In this document: positions 25,997 to 33,007 of the stretch, in pieces | How positions within the stretch are numbered: the first letter of the stretch is position 1 | Layout: each line of letters opens with the position of its first letter | Source of the DNA: an uncultured Lachnospiraceae bacterium | Lineage (GTDB): Bacteria > Bacillota > Clostridia > Lachnospirales > Lachnospiraceae | Assembly: GCA_900319245.1 (NCBI GenBank) | Contig: ONNQ01000003.1 | Span: forward strand, 1 to 64,000 | Direction: 5' to 3' | DNA length: 64,000 nucleotides | Translations under genes and position numbers: made by a program | The notes under the pieces: model-generated | The model's database searches: none | What the model saw: the letters and a program-made list of their open reading frames with translations, nothing else | What the model was told of the DNA's origin: nothing

Positions 25997-27775
25997 CTAC
26001 CGCAGGACTCTGCGCAGTACATAGCGCAGCGTCAGTACGTCGACAGGCTTTGTGATATAGGCGTCCATCCCGCACTCCGCCGCTTTGCGCCGGTCCTCAT
26101 TAAAAGCGTTGGCCGTCATGGCGATGACGGGGATCCTGGCCCTGCTTCTGTCTGACAGAGAACGGATTCTCTCCGTTGCCTCGTATCCGTCCATGACAGG
26201 CATCTGGATATCCATCAGAACCGCCGAGTAGTACCCGGGATCTGCGTTCATGATCTTCTGCACAGCAGCCCTTCCGTTCTCCGCGACCTCCACTTTGAAC
26301 CCATCCTCAACCAGCATTTCCTCTGCGATCTCCCGATTGAGCGGATTGTCTTCGACAAGAAGAAGTCTCCTCCCTTCGATCCATCCCACCTCGCTCTTTA
26401 CGCCGTCCGGGAATGATTCCTCCACGCGAAAGATCGCCATATTGCCGTCGCTGTCCTGTTCAAGGACCTGTCCTTTGTTCTCCTCTTCCTCTATAGACGC
26501 CACTTCCGCTTCTCTGGCCGGCCTAAATTCAAGATCGACGATAAACTGTGTACCGATATTCTCTTCGCTTTCCACGCGGATCGTCCCGCCCATCATGTCG
26601 ACGATCCCCTTGGCAATGGACATACCAAGGCCGCTTCCACTGGAAGTAATGCCGCCTCGGCCGCTTTCTCGTTCAAACGGTTCAAAAACGCGGTTGATAA
26701 ACTCTTTGGAAATACCGATTCCGTTATCGGTCACGCGAAATTCATACCCGCAGTACCTGCGCCCTGCGCCTACGGATTTTTGCCGGATGCTGAGGCAGAT
26801 CTGCCCGCCCGGATTGGTGTACTTGATCGCGTTACTGAGAAGATTGATCAGGATCTGTGTGATCCTCGTCTCATCGCAGAATACTTCCGACACGGTCAGG
26901 TTGTCCGTATCGACGGTAAAGGTCAGCTCCTTCATAATGATCTGGGGCTGCAGCATGTTGCGGATCTTATCGACAATATCGTTCAGGTCGCACTTCTTTT
27001 CATTGATCGTGATGCGCCCGCTCTCGATCCGGCTCATGTCCAGAACATCGTTGATAAGCCCCAGCAGGTGATTGCTGGATGTTCGGATCTTCTCCAGCGC
27101 ATCTTCCACCCGCTCCCGATCCTCAATATGGGCAGAGGCGATATTGGTGAACCCGATGATCGCGTTCATCGGCGTTCGAATGTCATGGGACATATTGGTC
27201 AAAAACGTGCTCTTAGCGGAATCTGCGCTCCTCGCTCTGTCTAAGGCCCCCTCGAACAGCCTTCTCTGCTGCAGCTCCCTGCTCATTTCATCCTGGATGC
27301 AGGAGACGCCGATAAAGGCCATGGGCCCTTCCTTGGCCTTGATCATGCGCATTCGGAAGTACTCCGGCCCTCTGCTTGTGATCGAGCGAAAGACAAAAGA
27401 GAAGAAATCTTCTGTCTCAAAGCGGCTCTTCAGGCTCTCAAGGCTTACCGCGCTGACAAAGAGATCATAATCGTATGAGTAAATACAGTTATCCGCAATA
27501 TCCAGCATCGTTGCCGAAAACCGGTCCTTGAAAAGGCCTGACAGGCTTCTGGCAAAGCGTTCCGCAAGCTTAAAGATCTCGTAGCTGTCATGGGCAAGGT
27601 CCAGCATCAGCGCCGCTTCATATTCCCGCAAAAGCGCGTCAAGGATCACCCTCTGCCGGGATGACAGCGCGCTGCCGGGTTCACTCCTGTCTATTGTATG
27701 CTCATCCTTGGGATTTGTGCTCTTTCTCATATCCTGATGCCTCTCTATGGCAGTTTCTGCTTCCTGTGTATTCAC
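25997..27775 (-). CDS. Hybrid sensor histidine kinase with receiver domain
   Basis: A 592-residue soluble hybrid kinase. The N-terminal ~180 residues are a sensor region with a helical first part and a possible PAS-like part; no membrane segment is visible. The HisKA phosphorylation site is M-S-H-D-I-R-T-P-M-N with H197; the HATPase domain has N-A-I-K-Y-T-N and D-N-G-I-G-I; a receiver follows with L-M-D-I-Q-M-P and D522. There is no output domain and no adjacent regulator gene. It starts at GTG with AAAGGGA upstream. The signal sensed is unknown; it is divergent from citrate synthase. Confidence 0.9.
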   Translation of the reverse strand: MNTQEAETAIERHQDMRKSTNPKDEHTIDRSEPGSALSSRQRVILDALLREYEAALMLDLAHDSYEIFKLAERFARSLSGLFKDRFSATMLDIADNCIYSYDYDLFVSAVSLESLKSRFETEDFFSFVFRSITSRGPEYFRMRMIKAKEGPMAFIGVSCIQDEMSRELQQRRLFEGALDRARSADSAKSTFLTNMSHDIRTPMNAIIGFTNIASAHIEDRERVEDALEKIRTSSNHLLGLINDVLDMSRIESGRITINEKKCDLNDIVDKIRNMLQPQIIMKELTFTVDTDNLTVSEVFCDETRITQILINLLSNAIKYTNPGGQICLSIRQKSVGAGRRYCGYEFRVTDNGIGISKEFINRVFEPFERESGRGGITSSGSGLGMSIAKGIVDMMGGTIRVESEENIGTQFIVDLEFRPAREAEVASIEEEENKGQVLEQDSDGNMAIFRVEESFPDGVKSEVGWIEGRRLLLVEDNPLNREIAEEMLVEDGFKVEVAENGRAAVQKIMNADPGYYSAVLMDIQMPVMDGYEATERIRSLSDRSRARIPVIAMTANAFNEDRRKAAECGMDAYITKPVDVLTLRYVLRRVLR

Positions 27776-27797
27776 TTATTCCCTTTTTGAGGGAGTC

Positions 27798-27809
27798 ATT
27801 GTATACTTA
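27798..27809. promoter_or_regulatory. Second GTATAC operator-like site near citrate synthase
   Basis: ATTGTATACTTA shares nine bases with the perfect palindrome at 27915-27926. It lies between the histidine-kinase start and the citrate synthase promoter. Confidence 0.4.
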
Positions 27810-27888
27810 AAACTCTTACTATGATACCATTTCAGAGGTAAAAATCTCAATATTGCGCATAATTTCCTGTTTTAATTTGTTGAGAACA

Positions 27889-27897
27889 TGTTATAAT
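27889..27897 (+). promoter_or_regulatory. Extended -10 promoter of citrate synthase
   Basis: TGTTATAAT is a perfect -10 with the TGn extension; the -35 region is poor, as is usual for this promoter class. Transcription would start near 27904, just before the palindrome. Confidence 0.65.
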
Positions 27898-27914
27898 AGG
27901 CAGAAACATGCATC

Positions 27915-27926
27915 ATTGTATACAAT
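27915..27926 (+). promoter_or_regulatory. Palindromic operator candidate (GntR-type) at the citrate synthase start site
   Basis: ATTGTATACAAT is a perfect 12-base palindrome about 10 bases downstream of the predicted start site. It resembles operators of the FadR/VanR branch of GntR regulators (T-T-G-T-A-T-A-C-A-A). A bound repressor there would block initiation. Confidence 0.55.
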
Positions 27927-27946
27927 AATTCAAAGAGGAGGTACGA

Positions 27947-29305
27947 ATGAATAACAATCCAAGCTTCCCCCACGACGATAATATACTCGCACGGTTTTTC
28001 GGAAGGTCCTCTAACTATACAGACATTCCCAACCAGCTCTTTAAAGAGCACAATGTAAAAAAAGGTCTGCGAAACGAAGACGGCACAGGCGTACGTGTCG
28101 GACTGACCAAGGTCTGCGACGTTATCGGATATACCAAAGACGAGGAGGGGAACGTCATCCCCTGCGAAGGCGATCTGATCTATCGCGGCTACAGCATACG
28201 GGATCTTTTAAAGAACCGCCAGCATAACTGCGGCTATGAAGAGACCGTCTTCCTTCTTCTGTTCGGCTATCTGCCGGATCGCACAGAATTTGCCAATTTC
28301 AGGAAATCTCTCTCCGACCGCTATGATCTGCCGGCAGATTTCCTCACCAACGATATTCTGCGAAATCCCTCCAGAAATCTGATGAACAAACTGCAGTCCT
28401 GTACGATCTCCCTGTATAATTACGCGCCCGATCCCGACGCACAGGATACCTATCAGACACTGCTCAAGGGCCTTGACCTGGTTGCCAAGTTCCCTTCGAT
28501 CGGCTGCTATTCCTATTTTGCCAAGATGCACCACTTTTACAGGCAGTCGCTGATCATTCACTATCCAAGACCTGAGTATTCCATTGCCGAGAACATTCTG
28601 TATATGCTCCGCACAGACGGCAAGTTTACAGATCAGGAGGCCTCCGTACTCGATGCGCTCTTACTCATCCACGCAGAGCACGGCGGCGGTAACAACTCTA
28701 CCTTCACCAACGTTGTCATGGGATCCACCGGCACCGATCTCTATTCCGCGATCTGCGGTTCGATCGGATCGCTCAAGGGCCCCAAGCACGGCGGCGCCAA
28801 TATCAGTGTCAACAAGATGATGCAGCAGATCATCGCGGATACCAAGTATTCCTGTGATGAGACACTGATCCGCTCCATTGTGGACCGTATTTTGGACAAG
28901 GATTATTATGACAACTCCGGCCTCATCTACGGATTTGGCCACGCCGTTTACACGCTGAGCGATCCCCGATGCGAACTGCTTCGCTCCCTGTGCAAGAAAC
29001 TTGCGGAGGAGCAGGGATGTCTGGAGCGCTATGCCTTCTATGAAAAGTTTGAGTCCATTGTCAAAGAAATGGTCTGCGAGAGAAGGGGGAAGCCGATCTG
29101 CGCCAACGTCGACTACTATTCCGGATTTGCCTACACCATGCTCGGCATCCCGGAGGACCTGTTCACGCCGCTCTTTGCCATCGCGCGCATCGCCGGCTGG
29201 GTAGCCCACAATATTGAGAACAAGATGTATGACGGAAAGATCATGCGTCCTGCAACCAAGTACATCGGCGAGCATCTGCCCTACGCAGACATGAAGATCC
29301 GCTGA
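27947..29305 (+). CDS. Citrate synthase
   Basis: A 452-residue citrate synthase, condensing acetyl-CoA and oxaloacetate, the entry to the (partial) citric acid branch that supplies glutamate. Active-site regions H-G-G-G-N-N-S (first His), G-P-K-H-G-G-A-N (second His) and the aspartate region near Y-Y-S-G-F are present. It is longer at the N-terminus than the ~370-residue Bacillus type, with G-L-R-N-E-D-G-T-G-V-R-V-G and the Y-R-G-Y-S-I-R-D-L motif that marks a clostridial subgroup. GAGGAGG precedes the ATG. No aconitase or isocitrate dehydrogenase gene follows; it is monocistronic. Confidence 0.93.
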   Translation: MNNNPSFPHDDNILARFFGRSSNYTDIPNQLFKEHNVKKGLRNEDGTGVRVGLTKVCDVIGYTKDEEGNVIPCEGDLIYRGYSIRDLLKNRQHNCGYEETVFLLLFGYLPDRTEFANFRKSLSDRYDLPADFLTNDILRNPSRNLMNKLQSCTISLYNYAPDPDAQDTYQTLLKGLDLVAKFPSIGCYSYFAKMHHFYRQSLIIHYPRPEYSIAENILYMLRTDGKFTDQEASVLDALLLIHAEHGGGNNSTFTNVVMGSTGTDLYSAICGSIGSLKGPKHGGANISVNKMMQQIIADTKYSCDETLIRSIVDRILDKDYYDNSGLIYGFGHAVYTLSDPRCELLRSLCKKLAEEQGCLERYAFYEKFESIVKEMVCERRGKPICANVDYYSGFAYTMLGIPEDLFTPLFAIARIAGWVAHNIENKMYDGKIMRPATKYIGEHLPYADMKIR

Positions 29306-29328
29306 TCACCGGCAGCATAAAAGAGAAT

Positions 29329-29370
29329 AAAAAAGAACTGCACTCCTGTTATGGAATGCAGTTCTTTTTT
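29329..29370. terminator. Bidirectional terminator between citrate synthase and the PurF homologue
   Basis: AAAAAAGAACTGCA and TGCAGTTCTTTTTT pair over 14 bases around a small inner stem. A-run and T-run on both sides let it serve both converging genes. Confidence 0.88.
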
Positions 29371-29411
29371 ATGTTTCGAATGAGTCTAAATTGTAAAAGG
29401 TCTTACGGCGC

Positions 29412-30842
29412 TCACTCCTTGCCGCTCCAGCAGTAGGTGCACAGATTGCAGGAAGGAAGATCGATCGCATCCATCATATCGTCGAGACGGTGATAGTGCA
29501 GGGACGTGAAGTTGAGCTCCTTGCGGATTTCCTCGAGCATTGCGTGGTACTGGTCGGAATCAGGATCCGTATACTTTTCCAGTATTGCGTCGGAAAACTT
29601 GTTTGTTCCCTCTAAGGCCTCCATCTTTCTTCTCGTGATCAGCTCCTGCTCGGAGTCGGATCTGGAGAAGTTCAGGTACTTACAGCCAAAAACCAGCGGC
29701 GGGCAGGCCGGTCTGATATGGACCTCCCTGGCGCCTGAGCTGTACAAGTACTCCGTCGTCTCGCGCAGCTGCGTGCCGCGAACGATCGAGTCGTCGATCA
29801 GAAGAAGGCGCTTGCCGCCGATCAGCTCGTGGATCGGGATCAGCTTCATCTTGGCGATCAGATCCCTGCGGCTCTGGTGCGTCGGCATAAAGGATCGGGG
29901 CCATGTAGGCGTATATTTGACGAAAGGCCTGGAATAAGGCACGCCGGATTTGTTGGCGTAGCCGATCGCGTGTGCAACGCCCGAATCCGGGACGCCGGCG
30001 ACGCAGTCGGGGTGAATATTGCCGCGCTTAAGGTCGCGCTCTGCCAGTTTGGTGCCGCATCCGTAGCGCATATCTTCCACATTGACGCCCTCGTAGCTGG
30101 AGGCGGGGAATCCATAATAGATCCACAGGAAAGTGCAGATCCGCATATCGTTTCTGGGCGGGACGACCACTTCATAGCCCTCCGGCGTAATGAAGTCAAT
30201 CTCTCCGGGACCCAGTTCCTTTTCGAACAGGTAGCCGAGGTTCAAAAAGGAGAAGCTCTCAAAACATACGCAGTAGCCGGAACCGGTCAGTTTTTTGCCA
30301 AGGATAGCGGGTGTCCGCCCCCACCGGTCTCTGGATGCATAGATTCCTTCCGGCGTCATGATCAGCATCGTCATCGATCCCTTGATCACTTCCTGCGCAT
30401 ACAGGATTCCCTCGACGATACTGGCCTTTTGATTAATAAGGGACGCTACCATCTCCGTGGGATTGATGTCGCCGCCGCTCATCTCCAGGAAATGAGAATG
30501 GTTGCCTGCGAACAGCATGTCCGTCAGTTCCTTGCTGTTATTGATCTTTCCGACCGTTGTGATCGCATAGGTGCCGTGATGGGAGCGGACGATCAACGGC
30601 TGCGGTTCATAATCGCTGATACAGCCGATGCCGAGATTTCCCTTCATCTTCACAAGGTCCTTTTCAAACTTGGGTCTGAAATTGGAACTCTCGATATTAT
30701 GAATTGCGCGGTCAAATCCCTTTTCCCGATCATACACCGCCATACCGGCCCTTCTTGTGCCGAGGTGGGAATGATAATCCGTTCCATAAAACAAATCAAA
30801 GACGACGTCTTCACGCAGTGCTGCGCCAAAAAATCCACCCAT
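29412..30842 (-). CDS. PurF-like amidophosphoribosyltransferase lacking the glutaminase nucleophile
   Basis: A 476-residue homologue of PurF, which transfers glutamine amide nitrogen to PRPP in purine synthesis. The Ntn-glutaminase domain (to ~residue 240) and the PRTase domain with L-L-L-I-D-D-S-I-V-R-G-T are full length. However, it begins M-G-G-F-F-G where active PurF has M-C-G at the start, so the N-terminal cysteine nucleophile is glycine. Cysteines that could bind the Fe-S cluster of Bacillus-type PurF remain (C-P-P-L-V-F-G-C and C-N-L-C-T-Y-C). It may use free ammonia, have another amide donor, or be a regulatory paralogue. No pur genes adjoin. AGAAGGAG precedes the ATG. Confidence 0.85.
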   Translation of the reverse strand: MGGFFGAALREDVVFDLFYGTDYHSHLGTRRAGMAVYDREKGFDRAIHNIESSNFRPKFEKDLVKMKGNLGIGCISDYEPQPLIVRSHHGTYAITTVGKINNSKELTDMLFAGNHSHFLEMSGGDINPTEMVASLINQKASIVEGILYAQEVIKGSMTMLIMTPEGIYASRDRWGRTPAILGKKLTGSGYCVCFESFSFLNLGYLFEKELGPGEIDFITPEGYEVVVPPRNDMRICTFLWIYYGFPASSYEGVNVEDMRYGCGTKLAERDLKRGNIHPDCVAGVPDSGVAHAIGYANKSGVPYSRPFVKYTPTWPRSFMPTHQSRRDLIAKMKLIPIHELIGGKRLLLIDDSIVRGTQLRETTEYLYSSGAREVHIRPACPPLVFGCKYLNFSRSDSEQELITRRKMEALEGTNKFSDAILEKYTDPDSDQYHAMLEEIRKELNFTSLHYHRLDDMMDAIDLPSCNLCTYCWSGKE

Positions 30843-31012
30843 ACAGTCTCCTTCTAATGGTTGTATCCACGATCAATGGTGCCTTTCCATACTGTTTTAA
30901 TATTATCATCCGGCAGTCCATTTTGTAATCTGTGGGAATACACTAAATCCAAAGGCTTTGGTGGGTGGATTTTGCTATATTGCACAAACTTAGCGTATTG
31001 AATTTGTTCAAA

Positions 31013-31924
31013 CTAGTCAGTACAAGCTTGTATGAACGTCAAGATATCGCGATAAACCGTTTCCTTGTCCGTCTCGTTGAGGATCTCGTGCCGCATGCCC
31101 GGATAGATCTTGAGATCGACCCGGGAGAGTCCCAGCGCATTGTATTTCTTACAAAGCCACTTGGGTCCCTTGCCCATGCGCCCGACCGGGTCGTCCTGCC
31201 CTGCGATAATGAGGACCTTCTCCGACTGCGAGATCTTCTTGAGCTCCTTGCTGCTCCATACCTTGGAAAGGCCGCCCATGAATTCCTTCCAGAAGCCGCC
31301 TGTGTTGTCGTGGCCGCACCAGGGATCATCGATGTAGGCCTGCACATTCTCTTTGTTATAAGAGAGCCAGTCATAGTCCGTTGCACGGTCCTTGATCGCT
31401 TTTGCAAAGCCTCCCACGCCCATATTCTGCAGCGTTTCATTGGTCTCAAACCAGTTCCAGTCATGGACCAGCGCGCGCGCCATCCGGTAGCCGGTCCTCA
31501 TCAGGGCCTCCTGTCCCCCGTTGGAGCCACAGAGGATGATGCCGCTGGTACAGTTGTGAAACCGTTCCATAAAGGACTGGACCATGAACGAGCCCATGGA
31601 ATGTCCCATGAGAAATGTGGGGAGCCCATTGGCGGCCGCCTTAAAGACCATGACGCGCAGCGCCTCCACATTGTTTTTGTACGCGCCGAGCGGCCAGCGC
31701 TCCTGCAGCTCCGGGGACGCCGCGTTCCTGCCCTGCCCATAGGCGTCCAGGCACCATACGTTCACGCCATGTTCATTGAACCACTTTGCGACGCCGTCAT
31801 AGCGAAGCGCGTATTCATTCATCCCTGTCATAATGGTCAGATTGGCGGTCGCATGTTCCGCCGGCCAGCGCCATCCCTTCAGGATATCCCCGTTTTTGAT
31901 CCTCACCTGAAACTCTTGAGCCAT
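31013..31924 (-). CDS. Alpha/beta hydrolase, monoacylglycerol-lipase-like
   Basis: A 303-residue serine hydrolase of the lysophospholipase/monoacylglycerol lipase (serine aminopeptidase S33) group. The nucleophile elbow is G-H-S-M-G-S; the preceding D-A-Y-G-Q-G and oxyanion region are typical; a late D-D-P-V-G gives the acid and R-H-E-I-L-N the histidine. No signal peptide is visible, so it acts in the cytoplasm, probably on lipid esters. GGGGGAG precedes the ATG. It lies between the zinc-ribbon gene and the PurF homologue. Confidence 0.86.
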   Translation of the reverse strand: MAQEFQVRIKNGDILKGWRWPAEHATANLTIMTGMNEYALRYDGVAKWFNEHGVNVWCLDAYGQGRNAASPELQERWPLGAYKNNVEALRVMVFKAAANGLPTFLMGHSMGSFMVQSFMERFHNCTSGIILCGSNGGQEALMRTGYRMARALVHDWNWFETNETLQNMGVGGFAKAIKDRATDYDWLSYNKENVQAYIDDPWCGHDNTGGFWKEFMGGLSKVWSSKELKKISQSEKVLIIAGQDDPVGRMGKGPKWLCKKYNALGLSRVDLKIYPGMRHEILNETDKETVYRDILTFIQACTD

Positions 31925-32028
31925 TGTCGTCTCCCCCTAATAAAAGAAGAGGAACCCTATGCCGGATCCATTCCGTCATCGCAATTCCTCTCCTGCCTTT
32001 TTCACAAAGTATAGTGCCTCCTGGAAGC

Positions 32029-32844
32029 TCAACCCTCTGCTGCCTGTATCTCTTCGTTCGCAACGTCAACCAGTGCCGAAGCCGCTGCCTGACGCTCAGC
32101 CTCCGCCTGCATGCTGCTTGCCTGTTCCGCTTCCTGCTCCGCCTGCACTCTGGCAGCCTTCTCCGCTTCTCTGGCGGCCTTCTCCGCCTTTACGACCTTG
32201 CGGCAGTCGCTGCAGATGGTGGGAATATGCTCCCAACCCTTGTTGATCCGGAACGTCTTGCCGCATTTGGCGCATGTGCGGTCTTCCCAGTTCTCTTTAT
32301 CTTTTTCAAAACATGCCTTGCAAAGATTGGGAATGTGCTTCCACTCCACGTTATAGCGGATCGGGACGCCGCAGATCCGGCAGGGTTTCTCTTTCCACTT
32401 CGCCTGTTCCTTGGCATTCTCTGTCTTTAAGTACTCAAGTCTTGCATTAAATCCGTCCCACGCTTCCTGCACCTTGTCTCGTAAGACTTTCTGTGCATCC
32501 AGGGCCTTGTTAAAGGCCGCGCGTGCCTCATCGAGTTCCGCAAAGCAGGCTTTCTTGGACTCATAGATCTGTGTCAGTGTCTCCTGCATGGACTGGGCCA
32601 GAGAACGGTGCTCATCCGCCGCGTCGCGGTCACCGCCGGCTCTCTCGCTTCTCATTGCGTTGTATTCAGAATCAATCCCCTTTTTCAGGTCCGCTATCTT
32701 CGCATTAAATGTCTGAATCCTGCTCCCTGTCTCATTTAAACGCGCCTTGGTCTCATCTGTGTTTTTCTTTGCTGCTGCATATGCAGATCTTGCACTGCTG
32801 AGCGCCTCGCCAAGGCGGGACAACTCCGGATCTTTCCCAGACAT
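32029..32844 (-). CDS. Coiled-coil protein with two tandem zinc ribbons (unknown function)
   Basis: A 271-residue protein I do not recognise as a named family. Residues 1-150 are mostly charged heptad-like helix. Two near-identical zinc ribbons follow: Cys 155, 158, 175, 178 and Cys 191, 194, 211, 214, each with the block H-I-P-x-x-C-x-x-C. Residues 215-271 return to an Ala/Glu-rich helix. The repeat of the ribbon and the W-K-H-I-P / W-E-H-I-P match point to an internal duplication. No membrane segment. AGGAGG precedes the ATG. It could bind nucleic acid or a protein partner; function is unknown. Confidence 0.75.
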   Translation of the reverse strand: MSGKDPELSRLGEALSSARSAYAAAKKNTDETKARLNETGSRIQTFNAKIADLKKGIDSEYNAMRSERAGGDRDAADEHRSLAQSMQETLTQIYESKKACFAELDEARAAFNKALDAQKVLRDKVQEAWDGFNARLEYLKTENAKEQAKWKEKPCRICGVPIRYNVEWKHIPNLCKACFEKDKENWEDRTCAKCGKTFRINKGWEHIPTICSDCRKVVKAEKAAREAEKAARVQAEQEAEQASSMQAEAERQAAASALVDVANEEIQAAEG

Positions 32845-33007
32845 GTTTCAAATTCCTCCTGTAAACCAATACTCTTTTTCATAACAGTCCCTTTGCCGGG
32901 ACCCTCACCTATTTATTATATTTTCGTAATGAAAAAGTGTAAACAAAAATTTGTAAATATTGCACGCAACGGTCCAAACTTTGACCAGTCTTTTATAATA
33001 AAGTGCC

